DNA of 64,000 nucleotides from Diplolepis rosae (GCA_030998225.1 JAPYXD010000403.1:3658001-3722000), one strand, 5' to 3'. Numbered from the stretch's first letter, positions 1 through 10,962 are shown. Notes: generated by a model from the letters alone, not told the origin. Made by a program: numbers and translations.

Positions 1-1580
1 GGTTGCCCGGGGTACAACATATAACCCCTAACTTTGTAAATACGACTTTTGTGAATAAATATTCTTTACCCTAGATGATGCAAAATAGCAATCTGTAATT
101 ATTTCAAACAATGAAAAATATAATCTAACTTCACCATCCTTGAATTTATATTCTATCATCAAAAACTAAAATTAAGGTTACAATATATATATATATATAT
201 ATATATACAATTAATTATATATAATCATAATTTGTAAGAAATAAGTCAAAGTAAAAACACCGAGAAAATTTTGTAATTTTAAATTCTATACTTTTTGAAT
301 AACCAATGATAATTTCCATTTCATTTTTAGATTTCACATTTAATGGCATAATCTTATTTAGTAAGCGAAAATAAAATTTCCACATAAATTCGTATGCCAC
401 TTGAAGCGCCTGTAACCGAGCACCTTGACAAGGTCGCTGATGCAGCTTATCGTTGCTCAGGTCAAGAAACTTTTAGCAGATGGTTGGGTCGGGAAGGAAA
501 TTCCTGATATATTATGATATCAATATTAATATCACCATTAATATTATTGCTGTTATATTATTAATGTTACATATCACATCCGTATTGTATTGTATTATGC
601 ATTATATTAATATGTGTATTAATATGTATATACATATTAATGTACATACAGGCTCGTGCACCCTCGTATGAATATGAGTGCACGTTTTCCAAGTGAGAGC
701 GAATGATTATAACTACAATTTTTAATTCGAGTGGCCTGTCGCATGATCGCATAGATTGTAATTTCAGGAGTATCTAAATTCAGGAAAACAGTGATCGACA
801 TTGTAAATATTTCTACTGGAAAGTAGGAGAAAGAGGAGAGCGCGAGAGAAAAAAAGAAGGAGCGTAAGAAAGATGAAGAGAAAGAGATATCCAGCGCGCG
901 TACACTCATGCACTGTATATATTTTAGCTCTGAGAGAAACGAGTTTAAAAGCACTCATCCCTTTTCTGGTTAAAAGCCAACCGTTATATTCTCTTATTAA
1001 GCCTAAAAAAATGTGGAAAACAGTGTTTGATTGTGTGTGCATACATCACGCAAGAGACAAGAGTGGTTTCTTTTGGAAACCACAAATACATAAAATTAAG
1101 TTTGGCCCGGATAACTCAGGACTTCAGCGACGGGAACGCACTCTCTTCCTTGCTCCTGCTTTCCAGAGATTCGGTAGGATTAAGAAACTAGGAATAGAAT
1201 CTAAACTGTGATAAAGTACGATTTATATTAGTCTGACTAGTCTCTCTATTGTTCTATATATAAAAATGTTCACATCGGATTATTCGCTTCCTTCTCCTTG
1301 AAAATAAAACTATCTTTTATTTATGTGAATAATTGCCGCTTGATTTGAAACTTATTCAAGGCACCTTTCCCTTTTTCTCTCTTTCAAAAATAAAGGTAAT
1401 AAGCGTAGGCGTGCAGAAAACACTCTCAGTCTGAGAGTAGAAGACCAACGACCCCAAATAATAGTAAACGAAGTTAGTTAATATTTATATTCACTAAATT
1501 CGGCAGTTTGGACGACCTCCGCGTACTCATTATACTAATGAATAAAATATATTAAGAGTAATTGTTTTTACAAGCAGCCT
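1..1580. other. AT-rich sequence without a recognised gene
   Basis: No reading frame here shows a recognisable domain. There is an (AT)n microsatellite near 187-206 and a long ATTA-rich tract at about 510-650. A short GC-richer patch at 395-500 is not recognisable as a known RNA. Short frames on both strands have low-complexity composition and are best treated as chance. Confidence 0.6.
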
Positions 1581-1742
1581 AATGGTGCTTTTATACCACT
1601 CCGGCTGCGGACTAGAAATTCATTCAAAGCACTTTATTGGCACATTCCGTTCCTCAACAAACAGGATTCAACAGAATGGACCAATCAGCTCTCGTTGATG
1701 AATTTGATAGCCCGCAGCCGGAGAGGTATAAAAACACCTTAA
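1581..1742. repeat. foldback MITE
   Basis: The two ends are inverted copies of each other. The left arm (about 1581-1626) has the core TTATACCACTCCGGCTGCGG and the right arm (about 1695-1742) has its complement with a few changes. The centre is under 80 bp and non-coding. This is the structure of a short non-autonomous DNA transposon. No clean target-site duplication could be fixed, so the superfamily is open. Confidence 0.7.
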
Positions 1743-1936
1743 AGTTGCTTCACACTTCTGCACTCAAGTTACTTGCTCGCTTTGCACATACAAGGCGGGA
1801 ATTCCGAAATGCATAATATAATAAAGGGTTTTCCAATAGGGACATAACAATTTCGTATCTTTATATGAACGCAGCCTTAACCTTCTTTTAATGAACTGTC
1901 AATGTCAAAACGTTAGTTAAAGTCAACATTTTCATC

Positions 1937-2548
1937 ATGGTAAGTTCGCGAACGAGCAACGTTTGGAAATTATTAAAAATTACTACCGAAATTCTGAGTC
2001 GGTGGTCGCAACTTTAATAGCGCTTACTCCAATTTGCGGCCCTGGTAATCGTCCCACCCGACAGGCTGTGCGTGCTATAATGGATAAATTCGAGACCAAA
2101 TTTACACTATTGGACGTTCCGGTACCAAAAAGACGTCGTATTGCTCGAAGCGAAGAAATAATCGCAGCCGTAAGTGCATCGATTCAAAATGAGCCAAATC
2201 AGTCGATTCCACGTCGTTCTCAAGAATTGGGCGTCGCTCAAGCGACACTGTGGCGTATTATGCGAAAAGATCTTGGCCTACATGCTTTCAAGATTTAATT
2301 GACTCAAGAACCAAAGCCACTTGATCAGTTGAAATGCCGAAACGTCTCCAATTGGTCTCAGGCAAAGCTTGAATAAAATGAAGAATTTCATCGAAAAATC
2401 ATCTTCAGCGATGAAGCTCATTTCTGGCTCAATGGCTTTGTTAATAAGCAAAATATGCGTTATTGGTCAGCAACAATCCCAAACGTGCTTCTTGAGACAC
2501 CGTTGCATCCGAAAAACTGACTGTTTGGTGCGGTTTTCATGCCTGAGC
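1937..2548 (+). pseudogene. DD41D mariner transposase, N-terminal part (broken)
   Basis: This is the DNA-binding half of a mariner transposase that would bind the terminal repeats and cut and paste the element. The ATG at 1937 is out of frame by one base with the conserved frame, which reads KFANEQRLEIIKNYYRN from about 1942, so a one-base loss after the start is likely. Two helix-turn-helix segments follow, the second with SIPRRSQELGV. The frame meets a TAA at 2296-2298 and then decays, although the first catalytic Asp region (SDEAHFWLNGF-like) is still readable near 2400-2440. Similarity stops at the inserted element near 2548. It cannot make a working enzyme. Confidence 0.8.
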
Positions 2549-3552
2549 CACAGTGGTCCCAAATCCCAAAAACCTGGCCAAAAGTCGAAATGTCATTATT
2601 TTGAAAAAATGTTCGTTATTTGGGGGTTTTCGGAGTCGCTGATTTCAAATATGATATCGGTTTTGATATAATCAAAATGGCGGATACAAAATGGCGGAAA
2701 AATTGCATCAATTTCGAATTTTTTCAAACGAAATCAAAAACTCAGGGGTTTTTGAGATCACTGATGATGAATTTGATATTCTTTTATGGAAAAACAAAAT
2801 GGACGATACAGAATGTACAAGAAATTCCAAAAATTTTGATATTATTTTTAAAAAATCGATTATTTATGGATTTGTAGGGTCTTTAATTATGAATACAATA
2901 TTAGTTTTTTGGAACATAGAATAGCAGATTCGAAATGGCTTACTGTATTCGAAAAAAATTGAAAAGGGCCGGCCGTGGCCACGCGCGTTGCGCCACTGCA
3001 GTTCGGAGATTTTTCTACATAAACTGCGATAAAATCTTTATCCGCGGTGTTCTGCAGCTACTTTTTAAAAATATTTATTCGAGAACGTATGCACTACAAC
3101 CTTGTTAAAGGTTTTTAACGGAATACTGTAGAATAATAGTTTTGATCAACATAAAAGTTATCGTACGATTCCAACTTTTCTGCACTTTCACGTAATCAAC
3201 ATTAACAAAAAAAATTCATGCACACTCAGATCAAACTTTGAGAAATATTATCGAACGAAACATACCTTCGAGAGTAAAGTCCATTACGCTGATGGAAAAT
3301 TGCTAGATTTTTCGATTGTTCATGCATATACTCACTGTACTCAATCTTTGTCGTTTTCGAGCGCCTTTCGGAGAATACCTGCAGGACGATTTCTGTCGGA
3401 GATTTCGAGACAACTGATAATGTCCCGAAGATTTCGACTGGGAAAACAAGATAACAAAATATCCTGCTAATGATCCTACAACCTAAAATTCATAACAAAA
3501 AAACTTCATTTTTCGACTTTTGGCCAGCTTTTTGGGATTAAATACCACTGTG
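2549..3552. mobile_element. non-autonomous inverted-repeat element inside the mariner
   Basis: The ends are inverted copies about 42 bp long: the left end starts CACAGTGGT and includes CTGGCCAAAAGTCGAAA, and the right end (3509-3552) is its complement with small gaps. Mariner coding similarity stops at the left edge and resumes just after the right edge, so this is a later insertion. The interior (about 2600-3500) is non-coding and contains AAATGGCGG-type motifs also seen near 51840-53070. CAGTG-type ends fit hAT or CACTA-like elements. I could not define a duplicated target site. Confidence 0.65.
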
Positions 3553-3555
3553 TGG

Positions 3556-4029
3556 AGGGGTGATTGCGCCGTATTTTTTCGTGGAAGAAAACGACCGTCA
3601 TGTTACCGTAAATGGAGAGCGCTATCGTGTTATGTTGGAAGATTATTTGGGGCCAGAATTGGATGAACTTGACATCAACGATATGTGATTTCAACAAGAA
3701 GGTGCCACTAGCCACACAGCACGCGTCACAATTGATTTATTGAAAGGCAAATTCGGTGAACGTATTATCTCGAGAAATCGTCGGGTCGAATGGCCGCCTC
3801 GTTCATGCGATCTAACGCCATTGGATTTCTTTTTATGGGGCCATATCAAGTCGCTGGTCTATGCCAACAAGACAGCAACTTTAGACGACCTCAAAGACAA
3901 CATCTAACGCGAAATTGACAACTTTCCGGTCGAAATGTGTGCCAGAGAGGTGGGAAATTGGGTCCAAAGAATCGACCGCTGTAAACGGGCTCGCGGTGGT
4001 CATATGACCGATATCGAATTTCATTCATA
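3556..4029 (+). pseudogene. DD41D mariner transposase, C-terminal part (broken)
   Basis: This continues the transposase after the inserted element. It keeps NGERYRVM, WPPRSCDLTPLDFFLWG and the C-terminal RCKRARGGH tail. The second catalytic Asp is changed to Glu (QQEGATSHTA where relatives have QQDGAT). A TGA replaces the conserved Trp just before it (about 3686), and a TAA interrupts the frame near 3906. The spacing from the altered residue to the Asp of TPLD is 41 residues. It is inactive by several independent lesions. Confidence 0.85.
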
Positions 4030-4189
4030 AAATGTAATGCTTGCGTTACACCCACAATAAATTTGAACTCGATATCTCAAATATTCCTGTGTTTTATTTA
4101 TAGATAAAATTGTTGTGTCCCTAATGGAAAACCCTTTATATAAGTAAATCACTTTATGTAATACGTTTAAAACATATTGAAATCGTTTT

Positions 4190-4307
4190 TTATTAAAAAT
4201 TTAAAAAAGTTCCCGTTCAACAAAAAAATTCTCGGTCATTTTCGGGTTTCTCCAGGTCACAGAAAATTCCCGGTTTTCCCGGTTTCCTGGTAAAGCGGCC
4301 ACCCTGC
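4190..4307 (-). repeat. hAT-like terminal remnant
   Basis: Read on the minus strand, this stretch begins CAGGGTGGCCGC and runs through CCGGGAAAACCGGGAATTT. That resembles the ends of a widespread class of animal hAT elements (CAGGGTGGCC start). Only this end was found, so it is a solitary fragment. Confidence 0.4.
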
Positions 4308-4739
4308 CAATTACACTACTCTTTAACATGAACTCTTCTGTGTTAGTGCGATTCAAACGCGTTCGCGACCACCAGTACTGTATCGAATTTACATTTGTGA
4401 ATGTTCATGTCCCCTTTCGACAAGAAATTTCATAATATCAACCACATTTTAGGTTCAACCTACCAAAAATAATTTAAAAATGATCAAATTTGCTAATGTA
4501 AGCAAAATAAATGAAAACTTGGCGAACAATGAGGATTTTCTGAAAAGCAATTCAGCATTCAACGCCTAAAATGTGGTTCATATCGTTGAGATGACCACGT
4601 GGTATTCAATTCAAAGGACTTTCTGACCTTCTGAAATCAATTGACTCATGATTTGTAAGTTTGAAAGAACAAGTTGTAGGCAGCGATATGTTGACTATCT
4701 TGTACTGATAAAAAATTCTTTCTTGTATCTCGCACGCAG

Positions 4740-5049
4740 GCAAATATTCATTAAGTTCAACGAGGATAGTGGCAGTTCAAGTTGTGAGTAGGTACCACTC
4801 AAAAATGCTAGGTGTGATAAAAATGTCGAAGAAAGTATTAAACAGAATTGTAGCAATAAAAATAAGGTATGTGACAATGCTAGCATGCAATTGCTTGAAG
4901 GATTGAATGTCTATGAATGATGGCAGCGTACTGTCTACAGTTGTTAGTGAACAAATTGCAAGTCAAGATTCATTAATAGCACGTTGGAATATGTCTACTC
5001 ATTAAGATGATGAGAATTCCGTATTCACTGAGTTAAATATTGAGGATCA
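4740..5049 (+). pseudogene. Mutator-YqaJ protein, N-terminal region (degraded)
   Basis: Coding-like sequence leads into the Mutator-like transposase downstream. A good acceptor (TCTCGCACGCAG) ends at 4739. From 4741 one frame reads QIFIKFNEDSGSSSCE, hits TAG at 4789-4791 (overlapping a GTGAGT that could be a splice donor), and continues for about 40 codons. After a frameshift near 4915 a second frame reads DGSVLSTVVSEQIASQDSL, meets TAA at 5003-5005, and then runs DDENSVFTELNIEDH straight into the ATG that begins the next block once the MITE at 5052-5839 is removed. I recognise no domain here; the link is by frame continuity. Confidence 0.5.
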
Positions 5050-5051
5050 TA

Positions 5052-5839
5052 CAGTAAAACCCCGTTTATCGCAACACCTTCCAATCAAATGCCTCCCGTT
5101 TATCGCAAAAACGGAGGGGTTCCCACTTCTTCGCCGCCAGCTTAAACAACTGATTATCAGCACATGCGCCTAAACGAATAGTTTCACGCGCTTTCGCTGT
5201 TTATCATTGTTTACAGTCGTGTTCCAATAACCTCCAATGCGTTTTTTTATTGTCATTATATGTGCAATTATAAATGAGTGAAAACGTGGAACCGAACGAT
5301 GGTACGTAAACGACTAGTACAAACAATACATTTTAATTACTTTAAAGCTTACATATTTCTCTCATAATTTTCGAATGCATGATTGAATTTTTTTCAGTAG
5401 AAATATTCCCGCATTTTGTAAAACAATTGATTCGCAATTGGTAAAGCGATTGCTGTACTAGGCACAATTCATGCTATAATTTGTCATAATAATATACATT
5501 GAAATGTGAAAAATTTATATATTTTTCTGTTAAATATAAAACACAAATACGTAGCAATATATACATAAACGATAGTTTCATATCATATAAACGATAGTTT
5601 CATATCATATAAACGATATATTTCATATCTCCCTAATATACGAAAATTCATATAAATATATGCATCACAAATTTAAAAGTGAGGGGTATTCCCGCCTATC
5701 CTTAAGAATCACGTGACCACTCCTTCTACTAATAAGAGGGAGAAAAAAATGGTAAAGTTTATTGCGATAAACGGGAGAGACAAGTTGCAATAAACGAGAG
5801 TTGCGATAAACGGGTGTTGCGATAAATGGGGTTTTACTG
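5052..5839. mobile_element. Tigger/pogo-like MITE
   Basis: The 26-bp terminal inverted repeats (CAGTAAAACCCCGTTTATCG at the left; the complement with one mismatch ends at 5839) are flanked by TA at 5050-5051 and 5840-5841. The CAGT...AAACCCCGTTTATCGC pattern matches pogo/Tigger ends. There is no transposase. Extra copies of the GTTTATCGCAA motif lie just inside each end and could be multiple transposase sites. The element lies in the N-terminal coding region of the Mutator-like gene, and its removal joins GAGGATCAT to ATGTCC in frame. Confidence 0.85.
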
Positions 5840-5840
5840 T

Positions 5841-6720
5841 ATGTCCAATGGTGTGAGTCTCGACTTGCCAGAAGCAATCGCTGTTGATGTGCATCAGACA
5901 GCGTTGCAGACAAATATAATCGGGGATAATAATAAGGTAGTAGACGAGAACGGAGAAGAATTAAATAAAGCCATTATCGATAAAGAAGTGCATTTTGATA
6001 GTATGATAGGTGTCGGAAACAATCTGTCAAACGATACATGCGACTATAATGATGCGTCACAGTCAGTTTTCCAAGAGATAGATAGGTCTAAAAGCTATGA
6101 GCTCGTTGGAGAGCGTATAGTACACTTGGGATTTGTACTGAATGAAATTATCAGAAAATTTAACCGAGAAAATGCTCACAAGAGTTATTGTATGAATGGC
6201 AATTGGCAACTTTTCGACGAATACCGAAGAGATAATAAAACAAAAGTGTACCTTCAATGTGACGAATGCAATAAAATTATAAGCGTTTGGTCTCATCCAG
6301 TTAGCGAAATTTATCTTGGCGTTAACGAATCGCTTGTAGGCGGATGCATGTCCTCAGGAATTAGATATTCTACTTTGCAGGAAACCTTAGCTGCAACAGG
6401 TGTTCTAGTAATGAGCGCGAAGACATTTAGGTGGTACCATGAAAATATGGTACTCGCCAACATTAAGATATCCAAAGAATGTACAGCAAGATCTTCTGAA
6501 GAAGAAAGGAAAATAGCGATTAAAAAAAGTCGCATTATCATGAACTTGCCGTATATTATTGTGATTGCTGACGGTGCTTGGTCAAAACGAACGTTTGGGA
6601 CAGCTTTTGACTCCTTAGGTGGATGTGCCGTTGTAGTCGGGTTCGAGACAGGAGAGATAATCAATATTGTTGTACGCAACACCCCCTGCGCTATATGCGA
6701 TATAGCTGAAAGACAAAGTA
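5841..6720 (+). pseudogene. Mutator-like transposase (PF20700-type), first half
   Basis: This is the first half of a large Mutator-like transposase, the DDE enzyme that would mobilise a MULE. The acidic N-terminus is followed by a cysteine pair (VYLQCDECNKII), then the family signature GGCMSSGIRYSTLQE, a helical AKTFRWYHENM block, and IVIADGAWSKRTFG with the first catalytic Asp. It ends ICDIAERQS, where the family continues directly. That continuation is found beyond the mariner at 6721-8025; TA (6719-6720) is the duplicated target. Without the mariner the frame runs uninterrupted for 608 codons (5841-6720 plus 8028-8971). Family assignment rests on motif order remembered for this domain, not on a search. 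Confidence 0.8.
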
Positions 6721-8025
6721 CAGGGTTTCCCAATAGGGGTGATATGATTTTGAATGTCCCTATCGGGCTCATTTGAACTGAAATTTTTGACGTCTGCTGT
6801 CAGTTGTCATCAGTAAGGTTTGCCATTTAATCATGAGTAGTTTCACGCTTCCACAACGTTTGGAAATTGTCCAATTATTTTATCAAAATTCGAGAAGTTT
6901 TGTCGGTGTTCAAAGAGCATATCGTGCAAAATATGGTCGTCATTCTGCTTCATCCGCGCTCTCAATTCGTCGAATAATCGATAAGTTGGAGAGTGAATTT
7001 ACTCTATTGGATACTAAGCCTAAAAATCGTATGCGTACCGCACTTTCTACACAGAATATAGCCGCCGTACAGGCCAGTATCGAGGAAACCCGTGAATTGT
7101 CCGTGCCACGCCGATCTCAGGAATTGGGCCTGTCCAGGATGACTACCTGGCGTATTTTTCGACTGGATCTTGGCCTGCATCCCTATAAGATGATTCTGGC
7201 CCAAGAACTGAAGCCTAATGACCATCGTTTGCGTCGGGAGTTCGCGGATTGAGCTCTGGAATCAATTGAAAATGATCCCAATTTTCATCAAAAAATCATC
7301 GTTTCTGATGAGGCGCATTTTTGTCTCAACGGCTTTGTAAACAAGCAAAATTGTCGTTATTGGTGTAAGGAAAACCCTCAGGTCATTCATTCATCTCCAT
7401 TATATTCCGAGAAACTAACCGTTTGGTGCGGTTTATGGTATGGTGGCATCATCGGACCATTTTTTTTCAAAAACGCCGAGAACCGAACCGTAACTGTGAA
7501 TGGAGAGCGATATCGGGCCATGTTAACCGATTTTTTCTTTCCGGAATATGATGATATTGATGCAGAGGACCTTTACTTTCAACAAGACGGCGCAACTTGC
7601 CATACTGCTGGCCAAACAATAGATTTATTGCGAGGAAAGTTTGGAGAATCGATTATGTCTAGAAATGGCCCTTTCAATTGGCCGCCAAGATCTTGCGATT
7701 TAACGCCTCTGGATTATTTCCTTTGGGGATGCGTTAAATCTAAGGTTTATGCCAATAAACCAAAGACAATTGGAGAGCTTGAAACCAATATCCGAGCCGA
7801 TATAGCAGCCATACCACCAGAAATGCTCCACAAAGTCATCGAAAATTGGCTTGAACGCATTCGGGTTTGCAAGAAGAGTCTCGGGAGACATTTGGCCTAT
7901 ATATTGTTTAAATCATAAATGGCATAGAATATCCAATATAATAAAAAAGATTTCGATCAATTCCGAATGAATATTCAGTGTTTTCTTTCAATTTCAAAAC
8001 ATATCACCCTTATTGGGAAACCCTT
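6721..8025 (+). mobile_element. DD41D mariner, near-complete (1305 bp)
   Basis: Imperfect terminal inverted repeats (left AGGGTTTCCCAATAGGGGTG; the right end is the complement with one change) are bounded by TA at 6719-6720 and 8026-8027. It holds a full-length transposase frame with a single nonsense codon. It inserted into the Mutator-like gene and excising it on paper restores that gene exactly. Two deleted relatives lie at 20448-21817 and 60599-61355. Confidence 0.92.
6833..7918 (+). pseudogene. DD41D mariner transposase, one stop codon
   Basis: This is a cut-and-paste transposase of 361 codons. The start is the ATG at 6833 (MSSFTLPQRLEIVQ). Two helix-turn-helix motifs span residues 1-110, the second with SVPRRSQELGLSRMTTWRI. 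The catalytic Asps lie in VSDEAHF, QQDGATCHTAG and CDLTPLDYFLWG; the last two are 41 residues apart. The only break is TGA at codon 140 (7250-7252), where the relatives at 21592 and 61130 have TGG. One change therefore separates it from an open frame, although DEAHFC has Cys where relatives have Trp. It lies inside the Mutator-like gene on the same strand. Confidence 0.9.
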
Positions 8026-8027
8026 TA

Positions 8028-8974
8028 GAACCCCGAAGGAACACAACTGCTATAGCAATTACGACCGAACAAAAAGTTCTGGAGCAATGGAAAGTGAAGC
8101 TACTGCTGAAGCTTTCTCCAAAAGCGTCGATAAATACGGGCTTATTTATCGATTTCTTATTGCCGATAGAGACAGCAGTGTTTTGGAGAGAATCCAAGCA
8201 CAAAAGATCTATCATGCATATGGCGTCAAACTAAAAAAAATAGAATGTACCAATCACTTATTACGAAATTTTTGTAGTAAGCTCAATGAGATTGGAAAGA
8301 CGCGAGATCCTAACGAAATACGGGGTGACAGTTCTGTACAAGCCCGCCACATTATTAACAAGAATCCGTTAGATCTTCGGAGTTCTATTTTAACAGCAGT
8401 GGACAGAAGTACAGGTGAATGCCTGACTCATGAAAAGGTAACTTCATATCTCCTAAAAGACATTCTGAATGTACCCAGCCATGTATGTGGTAAACATAAG
8501 GGTTGTTTAGAGTTAAGCTGGTTGTGCAACGGCCAACGTGCTCCTGAACAAGAGAATCTTATACCGCTCTTACAAATGACTGGAGTTCATACTAAAGTTT
8601 GTAAAATAGTCAGGGATTTAGGAGCTCATGCTGATAGCTTATTGTACAATGTTACAAATAACGCAACTAAATGTTACAATCCCATTGTATGTAAAACAAT
8701 CAGTGGAAAAAGAATAAAATATAACATGAGAGGCTCGTACACAGGACGATGTCATGGCTCAGTGTTGCATTACACAGAAAAGGTATATCTTTTGAGGCTT
8801 TTTAAAGGCTTGTACAAAACGGTGTCTCATGTTGTAACAGACATAAAGTCTCGACGACGATTGCAAGTCGAAAGAAATAGAAAATACAGCAGCATCAAGC
8901 GTCGAACAAAAGCGCATAGAACTGATACAGACAAAGATTACGGTCATAGGTCAGAAAAGCCCGACTTGCCTTAA
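8028..8974 (+). pseudogene. Mutator-like transposase, second half
   Basis: This continues the Mutator-like frame after the mariner: the codon AGA is split between base 6720 and bases 8028-8029, giving ERQS-RTPKEHNCY. Family motifs continue: TKSSGAMESEA, LIADRDSSVLERI (second acidic centre), KKIECTNHLLRN, then KDILNVPSHVCG and a cysteine-rich CLELSWLC. A basic tail (SRRRLQVERNRK) precedes a TAA at 8972-8974. The stop is in frame with the nuclease part that follows, so it is probably a nonsense mutation rather than the natural end. Confidence 0.8.
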
Positions 8975-9665
8975 GATGTGTACGATCAATTTGTTAAAGA
9001 TCATTTTGAAATATTAAAAAGAAATCAAGAAAACAGAGTGAGTATTCTTGCTCGAACGGAAAGTCAGGCACAGTGCACTGAGTGGGGGTGCATCCGAGAA
9101 GGAATGATAACGGCATCTGAATTTCGAGATGTGTGCCTTATACGTGAAGATACCCTGTGTGCAAAGTTGGTTGAGCAATTTCTATTTTATAAAGAGCCAG
9201 CACCTTCGAGAAGCCATGCAGTATGGCACCGATAATGAAAAAGTAGTTCGAGAAGAATTGGCACAGATGCTAGGGACACGGATTCGGCTGAGTGGCTTTT
9301 TTATTGATCCTGATATCGAGTTCCTTGGAGCATCTCCCAATGGTCTGATTGATGCCGGTATTTCTGAATTAAAAGTAACCGGCCACGAAATTATGAACCC
9401 TGCTCCCGAATACCTGTACAGCATTACTGAAGGTGGTGTTGTGGAGATAGAGTGTCCGATAACTGCAAGAGACATGATAGTGGAAGAGGTTCTACATACA
9501 TTTGCCCTTCTCAAAAGAGTATTCGATGCATGTAATTCGAGTATTTTGAATAAAAGACACAAACACTACTTTCAGGTGCAGGGTCAACTTCACATAAGCA
9601 GGCGCCAATTTTGCATTTTTACAATGTGGTCCCCATTAAGCATGAAAGTAGTGGTAGTCATGTGA
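8975..9665 (+). pseudogene. YqaJ-like (lambda-exonuclease-type) nuclease domain
   Basis: In the same frame as the transposase, after one stop, the sequence reads RTESQAQCTEWGCIREGMITASEF, which is the start of a YqaJ-type viral recombinase/exonuclease domain (PD-D/ExK fold). A frameshift near 9215-9235 moves coding to the next frame: QYGTDNEKVVREEL, FLGASPNGLID, then GVVEIECP (the acid-x-K-type centre reads EIECP, so the usual Lys is replaced by Cys) and HYFQVQGQLHIS. A TGA at 9663-9665 sits where an Arg is expected. Such domains degrade one strand of double-stranded DNA. The copy is inactive, with lost frame and an altered active-site residue. Confidence 0.75.
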
Positions 9666-10031
9666 GACGACCATTTCTGGGAAAACGAAGTAGAACCTTT
9701 TTTGACACGTTTCTATATGCATTGCATGCTCCCAGAGATTTCAGACAGCCGCTACAAAAGAAACATGGAGATTCGAGAACCGAATTATATTATTGAAGCA
9801 AAAAAAGCGAAGGGCGCCAAAAAAGCGTCAAAGACACAAAAGAATAGAAGCACTGGGGAAAGAAACAGCGAGGGTATCGTTGAAAATCAATGCAGAGACA
9901 CTGTGGACCAAACCTGTGTAAACGAGGACGTGGTTTTGTGGTCAAAAAATTGTAATAACGAACATGCAAGATGGGTTCGTCAAGCAGTTGGCACTGAAAA
10001 TTTATTACCGCTATCTGAAGAAGAACGATAG
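9666..10031 (+). pseudogene. C-terminal end of the YqaJ-like region
   Basis: Reading continues in frame from the preceding TGA: DDHFWENEVEPFLTRFY, LLPEI-like CMLPEISDSRYKRNM, then IREPNYI. This matches the helical C-terminus typical of insect YqaJ-domain proteins. A long Lys-rich linker follows (KKAKGAKKASKTQKN), then HARWVRQAVGTENLLPLSEEER before TAG at 10029-10031. The linker leads in the same frame to the Ulp1-like stretch downstream. Confidence 0.65.
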
Positions 10032-10240
10032 CGTTTTGAAAACATGTTCGACAATACATGCCTTGACCAATATAGCCACGTGATATTGGATGTTAACGCA
10101 TACCTTGATGGCCTTTGCATGGATCAATTTCTCAAGGTTTTGAAAAGTAGTTCTGACTTTGATATATTAAGCGTTTTGTGTTTGACGAATCCACGATTCA
10201 TAAGACCTGTAAATTGCACGCAAGACATACAAATCGTTGG
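10032..10240 (+). pseudogene. possible Ulp1/C48-like peptidase fragment
   Basis: After the in-frame TAG the frame stays open and reads CLDQYSHVILDVNAYLDG, MDQFLKVLKSSSDFDI and RPVNCTQDIQIVG. The order (short hydrophobic strand, LD...FL, run up to IQIVG) resembles the region leading into the catalytic GGNC-x-HW part of Ulp1-like cysteine peptidases found in transposon-associated insect proteins. The catalytic His and Cys are not visible; similarity fades after about 10240, although the frame stays open to 10460. It is either a third domain of the same protein or an adjacent gene. The assignment rests on pattern memory only. Confidence 0.4.
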
Positions 10241-10962
10241 TAGAAATACGTTCTGGATTAGTGATTCGATACGTATCGGTTGTGTCTGTATCAATACGCA
10301 GAACAAATTTAATAAAAGTATTGATATCGTTGTATCGATACACATATTTCAATCAATATTTGCTAATATCACACAAAGGTTATCTCACGGTTTGTTTTCA
10401 AGTGTTCTGTTGGGGTGTGGTGATTTACGTCCAAATTTGGTTGTGTTTTTAGTGTTTTGAGGATTCGATTGGTTTCGAATCCTTGAAGTTTTTAATGTGA
10501 ATTACGTCTTGAACACCCACCACTTTTTTCTATATCATGCTCAAATTCAAAGTGACAATATATATTTTTTCAAAAATTTTCGGAGAGGTACTTTATAGTT
10601 AAAAAAAAAACGTCTTTGGCGCCTACAATGTATGGAACAATTGATACCCTATGACTCATTGAAGCAATTGTTTCTATACTCATGAAAGATTCACGTTGAT
10701 CACGTACAATATCTCATTTATTTTTACGTACTTGCTGCATAGTAGACGACATAGTACACTTTATATGAATGCGAGGGTATTTCAACAATTACCCGCACCC
10801 TGTTTGTGGAATTGATCGTTATCAATTTAAAAAAAAAACACATCTCTACATGATCGCCTTGTTTTCAATACACGTTATCCACCTGTCAACAAGCTTTTTC
10901 TTTCAGTCACAAAATTCAGTTTATATATTTCCCCACATATCTCCTTCTTGAAGCTTGTGCCC
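10241..10962. other. no recognised gene
   Basis: A frame remains open to 10460 without recognisable motifs. Short inverted repeats containing ATCGATAC lie at about 10265-10345. The rest is AT-rich and featureless. Confidence 0.55.

Larger units (their letters stand above)
1824..4136 (+). mobile_element. mariner-like element, DD41D (rosa-like) group, interrupted
   Basis: Terminal inverted repeats of about 28 bp (core AAGGGTTTTCCAATAGGGAC at the left, complement at 4109-4136 with two mismatches) are flanked by TA at 1822-1823 and 4137-4138, the Tc1/mariner target duplication. The element encodes a broken transposase whose acidic spacing gives DD41D, as in the rosa-like group of insect mariners. 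At 2.3 kb it is about 1 kb longer than its relatives because a second inverted-repeat element sits inside at 2549-3552. Confidence 0.85.

Noticed and set aside
187..206. (AT)n tract as regulatory site
   Set aside because: Simple microsatellite; several similar tracts occur in the window.
480..1211. Overlapping short frames on both strands
   Set aside because: Low-complexity composition, mutual overlap and no recognisable motif; they look like chance frames.
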